Below, in pieces: positions 51,504 to 61,064 of a DNA stretch of 64,000 bases. Source of the stretch: Bradyrhizobium aeschynomenes (GTDB taxonomy: Bacteria; Pseudomonadota; Alphaproteobacteria; Rhizobiales; Xanthobacteraceae); contig NZ_JABFDM010000003.1 of assembly GCF_013178945.1 (NCBI RefSeq), positions 310,001 to 374,000 on the forward strand, in the 5' to 3' direction. Made by a program: the position numbers and the translations under genes. The notes beneath the pieces are model-generated. The model ran no database searches. It was not told the DNA's origin and worked only from the letters and a program-made list of their open reading frames with translations. Position 1 is the stretch's first letter. Each line of letters opens with the position of its first letter.

Positions 51504-51565
51504 CAGCATCGCCGTAGCCGCCGGCCACAATGCGGAGCCCACCTCGCCCCACGGCACGCTCTCTC

Positions 51566-51676
51566 CTCTCCCTCCCCCCTTGTGGGGGAGGGGCGGGGAG
51601 GGGGGGAGCCCCAAGCGAGACTGCTGCCGTGGACCCCCACCCCCGCCCCCTTCCCGCAAGGGGGAGGGGAGCGCAC
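51566..51676. repeat. Palindromic element in the coxM-coxS junction (mixed arms)
   Basis: Left arm has the TTGTGGGG form (CCTCCCCCCTTGTGGGGGAG) and right arm the TTGCGGGG-like form (CTTCCCGCAAGGGGGAGGGG). The same left/right pairing occurs at 54688-54794. Confidence 0.85.
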
Positions 51677-51733
51677 CGCTCGGGAGGCTGATAGCTCGGC
51701 CCAAAGTTGACAGAATTTTCCAGGGAGCACCGA

Positions 51734-52234
51734 ATGCCCAAAACCCACATCACGATGAAAGTGAACGGCAGCGAGGTCGAAGGTCTCGCCGAGCCGCGCA
51801 CGCTTCTGGTCCACTTCCTGCGCGAGCAGGCGCAGCTCACCGGCACCCATATCGGCTGCGAGACCAGCCATTGCGGCGCCTGCACGATCGACATCGACGG
51901 CATGAGCGTGAAGAGCTGCACCATGCTCGCCGTGCAGGCCAATGGCGCCGAGATCACCACGATCGAAGGCATGGCCAATGCGGACGGCACCCTGTCGCCG
52001 CTGCAGGAAGGCTTCCGCATGATGCATGGCCTGCAATGCGGCTTTTGCACGCCCGGCATGATTGTTCGCGCGCACCGGCTGCTGAAGGAGAATCCGTCGC
52101 CGACGGAGGCGGAGATCCGCGCCGGCATCTCCGGCAACATCTGTCGCTGCACCGGCTATCAGAACATCGTCAAGGCGATCCAATACGCCGCCGCCAAGAT
52201 CAACGGCGTGGAATTCCAGGAGGCCGCGGAATGA
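51734..52234 (+). CDS. coxS: Carbon monoxide dehydrogenase small (2Fe-2S) subunit
   Basis: A 166-residue subunit, the same length as O. carboxidovorans CoxS. It binds two 2Fe-2S clusters: Cys42, 47, 50 and 62 ([16 protein letters not shown]) for the plant-ferredoxin-type cluster, and Cys102, 105, 137 and 139 ([17 protein letters not shown]) for the cluster near molybdenum. It carries electrons from CoxL to CoxM. The start at 51734 ([12 protein letters not shown]) follows CCAGGGAGCACC. Its stop overlaps the coxL start by four bases (ATGA). Confidence 0.97.
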   Translation: MPKTHITMKVNGSEVEGLAEPRTLLVHFLREQAQLTGTHIGCETSHCGACTIDIDGMSVKSCTMLAVQANGAEITTIEGMANADGTLSPLQEGFRMMHGLQCGFCTPGMIVRAHRLLKENPSPTEAEIRAGISGNICRCTGYQNIVKAIQYAAAKINGVEFQEAAE

Positions 52235-54654
52235 ACGACCTGACTCCCACGCGGGAACAACGCGAAGCCGCGCTCGAAGGCATGGGCTGCCGGCGCAAGC
52301 GCGTCGAGGACATCCGCTTTACCCAGGGCAAGGGCAACTACGTCGACGACGTCAAGCTGCCGGGCATGCTGCACGGCGACTTCGTGCGCTCGCCGCATGC
52401 CCATGCCCGCGTGAAGGCGATCCACACCGAGGAGGCGCTGAAAGTGCCCGGCGTGCTCGCGGTCATCACCGCCGAGACGCTGAAGACCGTCAACCTCGCC
52501 TGGATGCCGACCCTCGCCGGCGACGTGCAGATGGTGCTCGCCGACGGCAAGGTGCTGTTCCAGAACCAGGAGGTCGCCTTCGTGGTCGCGACCGACCGCT
52601 ATGCCGCCGACGACGGCGTCTCCAAGGTGGTCGTCGACTACGAGCCGCTGCCGGTGCTGGTCGATCCGTTCAAGGCGATGGACCCGGATGCACCCGTGCT
52701 GCGCGAGGACCTCGCCGGCAAGACCTCGGGCGCGCACGGCCCGCGCAAGCATCACAACCACATCTTCGAATGGACCGTTGGCGACAAGGATCTCACCGAC
52801 GCGGCGTTCAAGAAGGCGGATGTGACGATCAAGGAGATGATCTCCTATCACCGCACCCATCCGTCGCCGCTGGAAACCTGCCAGTGCGTGTGCTCGTTCG
52901 ACAAGGTCAAGGGCGAGCTGACGATCTGGGGCACGTTCCAGGCGCCGCATGTCATCCGCACCGTGGTGTCGTTGATCGCGAAGCTCCCTGAGCAGAAGAT
53001 CCATGTCATCGCGCCGGATATCGGCGGCGGCTTCGGCAACAAGGTCGGCGCCTACCCTGGCTATATCTGCGCGGCGGTGGCGTCGATCGTCACCGGCAAG
53101 CCGGTGAAATGGGTCGAGGACCGCATCGAGAACCTCACCGCCACCGCGTTCGCGCGCGACTATCACATGACCACCGAAATCGCGGCGACCAAGGACGGCA
53201 AGGTCACCGGCCTGCGCGTCCACGTGCTCGCCGATCACGGCGGCTTCGACGCCTGCGCCGATCCGTCGAAATGGCCGGCCGGCTTCTTCAACATCGTCAC
53301 AGGCTCCTACGATTTCCCGGTCGCGCATCTCGCGGTCGACGGCGTCTACACCAACAAGGCGCCGGGCGGCGTCGCCTATCGCTGCTCGTTCCGCGTCACC
53401 GAGGCGGCCTATTGCATCGAGCGCGCGATGGACATCCTCGCGCAGAAGCTCGGCATGGATCCTGCTGAATTGCGCCTGAAGAACTTCATCAAGCCGGAGC
53501 AGTTTCCCTATCACTCGGCGCTCGGCTGGGAATATGATTCCGGCGACTACCACACCGCCATGCGCAAGATGATGGAGAGCGTCGACTACGCCGGTCTCCG
53601 CAAGGAGCAGGCCGAGAAGCGCGCTGCGTTCAAGCGTGGTGAGACCCGGGAGATCATGGGCATCGGCATCGGCTTCTTCACCGAGATCGTCGGTGCCGGC
53701 CCGTCGAAGAACTGCGACATCCTGGGGATCGCGATGTTCGATTCCTGCGAGATCCGCCTGCATCCGACCGGGGCCGGCATCGCGCGGATGGGCACCAAGA
53801 GCCAGGGCCAGGGCCATGAGACCACCTGGGCGCAGATCATCGCCAGCGAGATCGGCATTCCCGCCGATAATATTATGGTCGAGGAGGGCAACACCGACAC
53901 CGCGCCTTACGGCTTGGGCACCTATGGCTCGCGCTCGACGCCGGTCGCCGGCGCCGCCATCGCGATGGCGGCGCGCAAGATCAAGGCCAAGGCGCAGATG
54001 ATCGCGGCCTACAAGCTCGAGGTCCACGAGGACGATCTCGAATGGGACATCGACGGCTTCCGGGTCAAGGGCCTGCCCGAGAAGGCGATGTCGATGAAGG
54101 ACATCTGCTGGGCGGCGTACAACTCGGTGCCGCCGGGCATGGAGCCGGGGCTGGAGGCTGTCAGCTACTACGATCCGCCCAACATGACCTATCCGTTCGG
54201 CGCCTATCTCTGCGTGATGGACATCGATGTGGATACGGGCGTGTACAAGGTTCGGCGCTTCTACGCACTCGACGATTGCGGCACCCGCATCAACCCGATG
54301 ATCATCGAGGGCCAGGTCCATGGCGGCCTGACCGAAGCCTTCGCCATCGCAATGGGCCAGGAGATCCGTTACGACTCCGAGGGTAACGTCGTCACCGGCT
54401 CGTTCATGGATTTCTTCATGCCGACCGCGGTGGAGACGCCGCATTGGGAGACCGACTACACGGTAACCCCGTCGCCGCACCACCCGATCGGCGCCAAGGG
54501 CGTCGGCGAAAGCCCGAATGTCGGCGGCGTGCCGGCGTTCTCGAATGCGGTCAATGACGCGTTCTCGTTCCTCGGCGCCACCCACATCCAGATGCCCCAC
54601 GACTTCTGGCGCAACTGGCAGGCGGCGAAGAATTTAGGTGTGGTTGCGGCCTAA
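52231..54654 (+). CDS. coxL: Carbon monoxide dehydrogenase large (molybdenum) subunit, form I
   Basis: An 807-residue catalytic subunit that oxidises CO to CO2 at a Mo-Cu centre with molybdopterin cytosine dinucleotide. The form I active-site signature AYRCSFR is at residues 382-388; Cys385 is the expected copper ligand (Cys388 in O. carboxidovorans) and Glu760 in [11 protein letters not shown] corresponds to Glu763, both offset by three. [12 protein letters not shown] binds the cofactor. This separates it from form II enzymes (AYRGAGR), whose CO activity is uncertain. ATGA overlap with coxS; GGAGG precedes the ATG. Palindromic element follows before coxD. Confidence 0.98.
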   Translation: MNDLTPTREQREAALEGMGCRRKRVEDIRFTQGKGNYVDDVKLPGMLHGDFVRSPHAHARVKAIHTEEALKVPGVLAVITAETLKTVNLAWMPTLAGDVQMVLADGKVLFQNQEVAFVVATDRYAADDGVSKVVVDYEPLPVLVDPFKAMDPDAPVLREDLAGKTSGAHGPRKHHNHIFEWTVGDKDLTDAAFKKADVTIKEMISYHRTHPSPLETCQCVCSFDKVKGELTIWGTFQAPHVIRTVVSLIAKLPEQKIHVIAPDIGGGFGNKVGAYPGYICAAVASIVTGKPVKWVEDRIENLTATAFARDYHMTTEIAATKDGKVTGLRVHVLADHGGFDACADPSKWPAGFFNIVTGSYDFPVAHLAVDGVYTNKAPGGVAYRCSFRVTEAAYCIERAMDILAQKLGMDPAELRLKNFIKPEQFPYHSALGWEYDSGDYHTAMRKMMESVDYAGLRKEQAEKRAAFKRGETREIMGIGIGFFTEIVGAGPSKNCDILGIAMFDSCEIRLHPTGAGIARMGTKSQGQGHETTWAQIIASEIGIPADNIMVEEGNTDTAPYGLGTYGSRSTPVAGAAIAMAARKIKAKAQMIAAYKLEVHEDDLEWDIDGFRVKGLPEKAMSMKDICWAAYNSVPPGMEPGLEAVSYYDPPNMTYPFGAYLCVMDIDVDTGVYKVRRFYALDDCGTRINPMIIEGQVHGGLTEAFAIAMGQEIRYDSEGNVVTGSFMDFFMPTAVETPHWETDYTVTPSPHHPIGAKGVGESPNVGGVPAFSNAVNDAFSFLGATHIQMPHDFWRNWQAAKNLGVVAA

Positions 54655-54687
54655 TCGCAGCCCACAAGCGTCCGCCGCACATGCGGT

Positions 54688-54794
54688 GCGTTCCCTCCCC
54701 CCTTGTGGGGGAGGGCTAGGGAGGGGGGCCCCCACGGGCAGTCTGCCTGGAGACCCCACCCCCGACCCCTCCCCGCAAGGGGGAGGGGAGCTCA
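54688..54794. repeat. Palindromic element in the coxL-coxD junction (mixed arms)
   Basis: Left arm CCCTCCCCCCTTGTGGGGGA and on, right arm CCCCTCCCCGCAAGGGGGAG and on; layout as at 51566-51676. It fills most of the 169-base gap. Confidence 0.85.
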
Positions 54795-54823
54795 CCTCCG
54801 ATGGCGAGGCAGTCGAACTCAAC

Positions 54824-55693
54824 ATGAGAACCCGCGACGACATCGCGCAATCTCTCGCCGCCTTTGGCTACATCGCCGATGGCGAGCTGGCGACGGCGAT
54901 TGCGCTGATGCAGCTGCTGAAGCGGCCGCTGCTGCTGGAGGGCGAGGCCGGCGTCGGCAAGACCGAGGTGGCGAAGGCGCTGGCCGCCGTTGAAGGCACC
55001 GAGCTCATCCGGCTGCAGTGCTATGAGGGTCTCGATCAGAGCGCCGCGCTGTACGAGTGGAACTATCAGCGCCAGCTCTTGGCGATCGAGGCGCATCGCG
55101 GTCACGCCGAGGGAATCGAGGACCAGATCTTCTCCGAGAAATATCTGCTTGAGCGGCCGCTGCTCGCAGCCATCCGCCGCGCCACGCCGCCGGTGCTGCT
55201 GGTTGACGAGATCGACCGGGCCGATGACGAATTCGAGGCGTTTCTGCTGGAGCTGCTGTCCGACTTCCAGGTTTCGATCCCCGAGCTCGGCACCATCAAG
55301 GCGATCAGCATTCCGCATGTCGTGCTGACCTCCAACGGCACCCGCGAGCTGTCGGACGCGCTGCGCCGCCGCTGCCTGTATCACTATGTCGACTATCCCG
55401 ATGTCGACCGCGAGGCCCGCATCATCCTGGCGCGGATCGACGGCGCCTCCGCACAGCTTGCGTTGCAGATCGCGCGCTTGGTCGAGGGTCTGCGCAAGGA
55501 AGAACTACGCAAGGTGCCGGGTGTCGCGGAGACGCTCGACTGGGCCGCGGCGCTGGTCGGTCTCGATGTCCGCGATCTCAAGGACCAGCCGGAGGTCGTC
55601 CACGACACGCTGATCTGCCTGCTGAAGACGCACGAGGATCGCTCCCGCGTCTCCCGCGAGGTTTCCGCGCGCTTGCTGGGGAAGGTCGCATGA
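54824..55693 (+). CDS. coxD: CoxD, MoxR-type AAA+ ATPase for Mo-Cu site assembly
   Basis: A 289-residue AAA+ protein. Walker A is GEAGVGKT (40-47), Walker B LLVDEID (125-131), sensor 1 LTSNGTREL and an arginine finger region ALRRRCLY. In O. carboxidovorans CoxD is needed to insert the bridging sulfur and copper into apo-CODH. The ATG at 54824 (MRTRDDIAQSL) is preferred; the longer in-frame start at 54638 would translate the palindromic element into Pro/Gly-rich sequence. No strong ribosome-binding site is visible. The stop overlaps coxE (ATGA). Confidence 0.94.
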   Translation: MRTRDDIAQSLAAFGYIADGELATAIALMQLLKRPLLLEGEAGVGKTEVAKALAAVEGTELIRLQCYEGLDQSAALYEWNYQRQLLAIEAHRGHAEGIEDQIFSEKYLLERPLLAAIRRATPPVLLVDEIDRADDEFEAFLLELLSDFQVSIPELGTIKAISIPHVVLTSNGTRELSDALRRRCLYHYVDYPDVDREARIILARIDGASAQLALQIARLVEGLRKEELRKVPGVAETLDWAAALVGLDVRDLKDQPEVVHDTLICLLKTHEDRSRVSREVSARLLGKVA

Positions 55694-56892
55694 GCTGCTG
55701 CGGCGCCACGCCTGACCATGAGGACCTGGACGCAGTCGCGCGGCTGGTCGCCGGCCGGCTCGGCGCCTTCCTGCGGACGCTGCGCGACAACGGGTTTGCG
55801 GTCGGAATGCCGGAGGGGCAGGACGCGGCAGCGGTGATGGCCGCCGGCTATGCCGACAGGCCGGGCTCGCTGCGCTCCGCGTTCAAGCATCTGTTCGCGG
55901 CGCGCAAGAGCGAGTGGGATCGTTTCGATGGTCTGTTCGACGCATTCTGGCTCGGCAAGCGTGTGCGCTCGCGGGTGCTCGCGTCGGGATCACCGCAGGC
56001 GGCAAATAGTCCATCGCTGAAGAGCCTGCAGGACGCAGGCGCGGGCGAGCGTGGTCCGCAAGGCGCGATGGATCAGGTGCCTTCTGAAGACGCGCCACGC
56101 GCGACCGGCGAAGGTGTGCGTGAGGGCGCCTCGCGCGTGGAGACCATCAGCGACACCGATTTCCGCAAGCTCGCCGATCCCGACCAGGTCGCGCTGGCGC
56201 ATGAGGCCGCGGCACGGCTCGCCAAGGCGATGCGCACGCGGCTGACGCGGCGTGACCAGCTGCGCCGCAACGGCGAGCGGCTCGACCTCCGCCGCACCAT
56301 CCATCGCAACATCAGCCATGGCGGCGTGCCGATCGCGCTGGTGCATCGTCGTCGCAAGGTGAAGCCGCTGAGGCTGGTGGTACTGCTCGATGCCTCCGGA
56401 TCGATGAGCGCCTACACGGCCGTGTTCCTGCGCTTCATCCACGGCGTGCTCGATTCCTTTCGTGAAGCCGAGGCCTTCCTGTTTCACACCCGGCTCGCCT
56501 ACGTCTCGGATGCCATGAAGGAGCGAGATGCGGCGCGCGCGCTCGACCGGCTCTCGATGATGGCGCAAGGGGCCGGGGGCGGCACGAAGATCGGCGAGAG
56601 CCTGGCTACCTTCAATCGCTGGCACGCCGCGCGCGTGATTCATTCGCGGACCTGCGTGATGATCGTTTCCGACGGTTACGACACCGGCGATCCCGCGCTG
56701 CTCGGCCGCGAGATGGCGCAGCTTCGACGACGCTGCCGCCGCATCGTCTGGCTCAATCCGATGCTCGGCTGGGACGGTTACGCGCCCGAGGCGCGCGGCA
56801 TCAAGGCCGCGCTGCCGCATGTCGATCTCTACGCGCCGGCGCACACGCTGAGCTCGCTCGCGGCGCTGGAGCCGTATCTGGCGAGGTTGTGA
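55690..56892 (+). CDS. coxE: CoxE, VWA-domain accessory protein
   Basis: A 400-residue protein (about 399 in O. carboxidovorans) with a C-terminal von Willebrand A domain: the MIDAS motif DASGSMSAYT begins at Asp234, and later blocks include GGGTKIGESLATFNRW and IVSDGYDTGDPALLGREM. The N-terminal half has LDAVARLVAGRLGAFLRTLR and a basic middle. CoxD-type ATPases act with VWA partners, as in other MoxR systems, so the pair probably matures the CODH active site. Translation is coupled to coxD by ATGA overlap. Confidence 0.93.
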   Translation: MSCCGATPDHEDLDAVARLVAGRLGAFLRTLRDNGFAVGMPEGQDAAAVMAAGYADRPGSLRSAFKHLFAARKSEWDRFDGLFDAFWLGKRVRSRVLASGSPQAANSPSLKSLQDAGAGERGPQGAMDQVPSEDAPRATGEGVREGASRVETISDTDFRKLADPDQVALAHEAAARLAKAMRTRLTRRDQLRRNGERLDLRRTIHRNISHGGVPIALVHRRRKVKPLRLVVLLDASGSMSAYTAVFLRFIHGVLDSFREAEAFLFHTRLAYVSDAMKERDAARALDRLSMMAQGAGGGTKIGESLATFNRWHAARVIHSRTCVMIVSDGYDTGDPALLGREMAQLRRRCRRIVWLNPMLGWDGYAPEARGIKAALPHVDLYAPAHTLSSLAALEPYLARL

Positions 56893-56948
56893 GGATGCGG
56901 ATGAAGCGGACTACGCACAGTTTGAGCCACGCTGCCGCGGCATCGCCA

Positions 56949-57046
56949 GTGCGCTCCCTCCCCCTTGTGGGGGAGGGGGTACCACGGGCACCGGCGCCAG
57001 CCGCCCCCCTCCCTGGCACTCCCCCACAAGGGGGGAGGGAACACAC
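56949..57046. repeat. 98-bp palindromic element in the coxE-coxF junction (TTGTGGGG arms)
   Basis: Arms GTGCGCTCCCTCCCCCTTGT (56949) and ACAAGGGGGGAGGGAACACA (to about 57046) are inverted copies; both are the TTGTGGGG sub-type, as in the DUF559 cassette at 18985-19455. The interior is only some 20 bases. Confidence 0.85.
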
Positions 57047-57091
57047 CTTCCGCGTCGCTGCAGTCTGCCTCCAACTAACAAGGAGGATCAC

Positions 57092-57907
57092 GTGAGCATC
57101 TCTCCTGAACTCCTCGATCTCGCCGCACAGCTGAAAGCGAACGAGGAAAGCTTCGTGCTCGCCACCGTCGTCCGCACGGTGTCGGTGACCGCTGCCAAAG
57201 CCGGCGCCAAGGCGATCATCCGTCCGGACGGCACCATCGTCGCGGGCTGGATCGGCGGCGGCTGTGCCCGCGGCGCGGTGCTGAAGGCAGCGCGCGAGGC
57301 GCTCGCCGACGGTGTGCCGCGCATGGTCTCGGTGCAGCCGGACAACCTGCTCGCCGAGCTCGGCGTCAAGCCGGGTGAGACCAAAGAGGGGGTCCGTTTT
57401 GCGTCCAACATGTGCCCCAGCAAGGGCACGATGGACATCTTCGTCGAGCCGGTGCTGCCGCATCCCTCGCTGGTCATTCTTGGCGCCAGTCCCGTGGCGA
57501 TCGCACTGGCCGCGCAGGCGCGCCCGCTCGGCTACCACGTCACCCTTGCCGCGCCGGCCGCCGATCTCGTCACCACGCCGCAGGCGGATGTCCTGATCGA
57601 CGGCTTCACGTTGAACGAACGGGCGACGGGCAGCCGCTTCGTCGTGGTGTCGACCCAAGGCAAGGGCGACGAGGCGGCGCTGCGCGCCGCGCTCGGCTGC
57701 GATGCGGTTTATCACGCGTTCGTGGGCAGCCGCCGCAAGATGGACAGCCTGCGCGGGAAGCTGATCGAGGACGGCATCGACGCCGCGCAGCTCGACCGGG
57801 TGAAGGCGCCGGCCGGGCTCGATCTCGGTGCCATCACGCCGGAGGAGATCGCGATGTCGATCCTGGCCGACATCACCCTGACGCGCCGCCGCGGCCAGCG
57901 CGGCTGA
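57092..57907 (+). CDS. coxF: CoxF, XdhC/CoxI-family accessory protein
   Basis: A 271-residue XdhC-family protein. The N-terminal domain has SFVLATVVRTVSVTAAKAGA and GTIVAGWIGGGCARGAVL; the C-terminal Rossmann domain begins VILGASPVAIALAAQARPLG and ends near AITPEEIAMSILADI. XdhC proteins bind molybdenum cofactor and load it, in modified form, into xanthine-dehydrogenase-family enzymes; CoxF is the CODH-specific relative. GTG start at 57092 with AAGGAGG seven bases upstream. Last recognised cox gene; coxG, coxH, coxI and coxK are not in this window downstream. Confidence 0.92.
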   Translation: MSISPELLDLAAQLKANEESFVLATVVRTVSVTAAKAGAKAIIRPDGTIVAGWIGGGCARGAVLKAAREALADGVPRMVSVQPDNLLAELGVKPGETKEGVRFASNMCPSKGTMDIFVEPVLPHPSLVILGASPVAIALAAQARPLGYHVTLAAPAADLVTTPQADVLIDGFTLNERATGSRFVVVSTQGKGDEAALRAALGCDAVYHAFVGSRRKMDSLRGKLIEDGIDAAQLDRVKAPAGLDLGAITPEEIAMSILADITLTRRRGQRG

Positions 57908-57914
57908 GTCGCCT

Positions 57915-59009
57915 CTAAGGCGTCAGCGGCAGATCGAATCGCACCTTGAGGCCATCAGCGGCGAAGTCGCGCGTCACCTGGCCGTTCAGCGCCGCGCCGA
58001 GTATGCGCTCGAACAGCAGCGAGCCGAAGCCGTTGCGGGCCGGCGGGCTGACTGGGGGTCCGTCGCCCTCCTCCCAGGAGAGAGCAAGGCGGCCGTCGGC
58101 ATGGCGCCAGCTCAGCGCCACCCGGCCCGCATCGTTCGACAGCGCGCCGTATTTCACGGCGTTGGTGACCAGCTCGTGCAGCCCCATCGACAGATACAGC
58201 GCGATGCCCGGCGCCAGCTGCACCGCCGGGCCATCGACCACCACGCGATCGGATTGCAGCGGCGCCAGCTCGGCGCAGACCAGCTCATTGAGAGCGATCG
58301 CCTCGCGGCCGCGGTCCAGCGCCAGCGCGTGGCTGCGGGTGAGGGCGGCGATGCGGCCGCGCAGCACCTCGCCGAACTCCGTCAGGGCGGAGTCCGCGCG
58401 GATGCTGAGTGCGATCACGCTGTCGACAAGCGCCAGCGTGTTCTTGACCCGGTGATTGAGCTCATGGACCAGCACACGCTGATGATGCTCGATCGTGCGT
58501 CGCCGCGCATTTTCAGTGCGGAGTGCGATCTCGTCCATGACGATCTCGCTGAGTTCGGTGAGCTGGGCCACGTCGTCCTCGCTCCACGGCCGCGGCTCGT
58601 GGTCGATGGCGCAGAGCGCACCGATCACCTCGCCGCTCGGCAGCTTCAAGGGGACGCCGAGATAGGCGATCACCCCGAGCGCGGGCACCGCGAGATTGTC
58701 CTTCACCAGCGGATGCTGGTTGGCATCGCTGACGACCAGCGGCTGTGCCGACGTCACGACGTGCTGGCAGAACGAATGGCTGAGCGGCGTTTCGCGCAGC
58801 GAGGCCCAGGGTTCGCACAGCCCCATAGAGCTTTTGAAGAACTGCCGGTCGCGGTCGACCAGCGCGATGATCGCGGCGGGCGCCTGCAGCAGCCGCGTCG
58901 TCAGACGGGTGACGCGATCGAAGCCGGGCTCGGGCGGCGAGTCGAGCAGCTCGGTCTGCAACAGGGCAGCCAATCGGTCTGGCGCGGGAGCGTCGCGATC
59001 GGATGTCAT
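57915..59009 (-). CDS. GAF-domain HWE-type histidine kinase
   Basis: A 364-residue soluble kinase. A GAF domain spans about residues 30-165 (PAAIIALVDRDRQFFKSSMG, HSFCQHVVTSAQPLVVSDA, YLGVPLKLPSGEVIGALCAI), followed by an H box VHELNHRVKNTLALV (likely phospho-His186) and an ATPase domain with MGLHELVTNAVKYGALS. The HRVKN form and short ATPase place it in the HWE/HisKA_2 group, often linked to light or general stress signalling in rhizobia. It has no adjacent response regulator and converges with coxF at a seven-base gap. Confidence 0.9.
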   Translation of the reverse strand: MTSDRDAPAPDRLAALLQTELLDSPPEPGFDRVTRLTTRLLQAPAAIIALVDRDRQFFKSSMGLCEPWASLRETPLSHSFCQHVVTSAQPLVVSDANQHPLVKDNLAVPALGVIAYLGVPLKLPSGEVIGALCAIDHEPRPWSEDDVAQLTELSEIVMDEIALRTENARRRTIEHHQRVLVHELNHRVKNTLALVDSVIALSIRADSALTEFGEVLRGRIAALTRSHALALDRGREAIALNELVCAELAPLQSDRVVVDGPAVQLAPGIALYLSMGLHELVTNAVKYGALSNDAGRVALSWRHADGRLALSWEEGDGPPVSPPARNGFGSLLFERILGAALNGQVTRDFAADGLKVRFDLPLTP

Positions 59010-59307
59010 GAAGCTTTCGTCGGTCGGGCGTTCAGCCGGTGATGGATTTGCACGACGGACCGAACGGGGCGTCGATCCCGGGCGGTCGATCGTGCGGCGT
59101 AGGTATTCGGCTGGGACGAAGCCGGCACAGACACGAGACGGAACCGTTTAACGCGATTGAGCGCCCGCTTCAGCGACGGAGGCGAATCCCGGTTCCATCC
59201 AGGTAACCAAGGGGCAGACTGTGGCCTGACCAAGGCAAATCCGGCATTCCGCCGCAGCTTCTGTTGGCATGCATTATACCGAACAAAGCGCCGAAATCTC
59301 CACGACG

Positions 59308-60132
59308 TCAGCCGCCTTTGACCGCACCTGCGGTGAGGCCCGCGACGATCTGCCGTTGCGCAAACACGGTCAGCAGCAGCACCGGCAAGGTGACGATCAG
59401 CGCAGCCGCGGCGAGCGGGCCCCAGCTCAGCTGATCGAACGAGATCATGTTGTAGACCGCGACGGGCAGGGTGCGTGTCTCGCGGCCGGCCAGCACGATG
59501 CCGAACACGAAGTTGTTCCACGAGAAGATGACGGCCAGGATGAAGGCAACCGCGAGCCCGGGCTTGGCGACAGGCAATGCGACGTGGCGGAACACCTGCC
59601 AACGCGTGGCGCCGTCGATGCGCGCGGCTTCCTCCAACTCGATCGGCGTGGTCTCGAAATAGCCGATCATGATCCAGATTACGATCGGCACGGTGACGAC
59701 GAGATGGATGATGATCTGCGGCCACAGGGTGCCGAGCAACCCGAGCCACTGAAACAGCAGGAACAGGGGGATCAGATAGGACAGGCCGGGCGTGATGCGC
59801 GCGATCAGGATCACGATCGCCGATTTATGCGCAGCCATGCGGGCGATGCCGTAGCCGGCGGGCACGCCGACCAGCATGGCCAGCGCCGTCGCGCCGCCGG
59901 TCACCAGCACGCTGTTCTTGAAGTAGGTGAAGAAGCGGTTGGAGGACAGCACGTCGGTGTAGTTCTTCCAGGCGAAATGCTCGGGCCAGAACACCGGCGG
60001 AAAGGCGGCGTTGTCGACCTCGAACTTCACCGACAGCGAGATCATCCAGAGGAAGAACAGGATCGCCGGAGAGACGATGAGGAAGACGCCGACCGCGAGA
60101 CCAATCCGGCTGAGAAGGGTGTTCACGCTCAT
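59308..60132 (-). CDS. ABC sugar transporter permease, MalG/CUT1 type
   Basis: A 274-residue inner-membrane permease with six hydrophobic segments and the EAA loop EEAARIDGATRWQVFRHVALP that contacts the ATPase. The W-P-x-FAWKNY periplasmic region (FWPEHFAWKNYTDVL) is typical of CUT1 second permeases. The ATG at 60132 overlaps the stop of the preceding permease (ATGA). Third gene of a binding protein-permease-permease set; no ATPase gene follows within 300 bases. Confidence 0.93.
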   Translation of the reverse strand: MSVNTLLSRIGLAVGVFLIVSPAILFFLWMISLSVKFEVDNAAFPPVFWPEHFAWKNYTDVLSSNRFFTYFKNSVLVTGGATALAMLVGVPAGYGIARMAAHKSAIVILIARITPGLSYLIPLFLLFQWLGLLGTLWPQIIIHLVVTVPIVIWIMIGYFETTPIELEEAARIDGATRWQVFRHVALPVAKPGLAVAFILAVIFSWNNFVFGIVLAGRETRTLPVAVYNMISFDQLSWGPLAAAALIVTLPVLLLTVFAQRQIVAGLTAGAVKGG

Positions 60133-61064
60133 GTGTCGCTCCCGAGCGCATTCCACTGCGCGCGCCGGCGCAGCACCAGCAGGAGCGCGGTGAGTGCCAC
60201 GATCAGGACGAAGAACACCACCGCGATCGCCGAGGCGTAGCCGAGGTCGTAATAGACGAAGGCGACGCTGTAGAGATAGAGGTTGATGGTCTCCGACGCC
60301 GAGCCGGGACCGCCTTGCGTGATCGCGAAGATGATGTCGAAGCTCTTGATCGCGTCGATGGCGCGGATCATCGCGGCGATGAACAGGAACGGCATGATCA
60401 AGGGCAGCGTGATGTAGCGGAACATCTGCCAGGTCGAGGCGCCGTCGATCTGCGCGCTCTCATACGGCTCGGTCGGCAGCGAGGCGATGCCGCCGAGCAC
60501 GATCAGCATGACGAGCGGGGTCCATTGCCAGGTCTCGACCAGCACCAGCGACGGGATCACCGTGCCCGGGTGGAACACCCACAGCTGCGGCGGCAGGCCG
60601 ACGAGCGACAAGAGATAGTTGAGGATCCCGAGCTGCGGGTGAAACATCATCGTCCACACCAGGGCGATCGCGACCGGCGTCGCCATCATCGGCATGATGA
60701 ACAGCGCGCGCAACAGGCCGCGCCCCGGGAAGCGCGCGTGGAACACCACCGCCGCAAGAGTGCCGAGCACCAGCGGCAGCAGGACCGACAGCGCAGTGTA
60801 GGACAGCGTATGTCCGACAGATTCGACGAAGCGCGGATCGGCAGGCAGTCGCAGGTAGTTCGACAGCCCGACGAACGTCGTGGGTGAGCCGACCTTCCAC
60901 TCCTGGAAGCTCATCCAGATCGTGAACAGCCAGGGAAAGATGATGACAGCGAGGACGGTGACCAGCGCCGGCACCACGAACGGCCAGTAGGACGGCGGCC
61001 GCAACGCACGTTCCGGCGCAGCAGCCTCCGCTGCCGCGCCAGCCTGTTCGACGATCGTGCTCAC
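60129..61064 (-). CDS. ABC sugar transporter permease, MalF/UgpA (CUT1) type
   Basis: A 311-residue permease with a soluble N-terminal stretch and six membrane segments starting at PSYWPFVVPALVTVLAVIIF. The EAA loop is YESAQIDGASTWQMFRYITLP, and the first-permease hallmark FDIIFAITQGGPGSASETI is present. It starts with GTG at 61064, overlapping the TGA of the binding-protein gene (GTGA), and overlaps the next permease by ATGA. It pairs with that permease to form the membrane channel. Confidence 0.93.
   Translation of the reverse strand: MSTIVEQAGAAAEAAAPERALRPPSYWPFVVPALVTVLAVIIFPWLFTIWMSFQEWKVGSPTTFVGLSNYLRLPADPRFVESVGHTLSYTALSVLLPLVLGTLAAVVFHARFPGRGLLRALFIMPMMATPVAIALVWTMMFHPQLGILNYLLSLVGLPPQLWVFHPGTVIPSLVLVETWQWTPLVMLIVLGGIASLPTEPYESAQIDGASTWQMFRYITLPLIMPFLFIAAMIRAIDAIKSFDIIFAITQGGPGSASETINLYLYSVAFVYYDLGYASAIAVVFFVLIVALTALLLVLRRRAQWNALGSDT

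Noticed and set aside
52159..54600. 813-codon open frame antisense to coxL
   Set aside because: Antisense frame of a high-GC gene with His/Arg/Asp-rich composition; coxL on the other strand has every family motif.
54638..54823. In-frame N-terminal extension of coxD
   Set aside because: It would translate a palindromic element (CGGGLGRG, SPQGGGELTS) and add 62 residues absent from the family length; the ATG at 54824 gives the expected protein.
59006..59749. 247-codon minus-strand open frame between kinase and permease genes
   Set aside because: Most of it overlaps the permease gene in another frame; the remaining intergenic part has no domain and Arg-rich composition.
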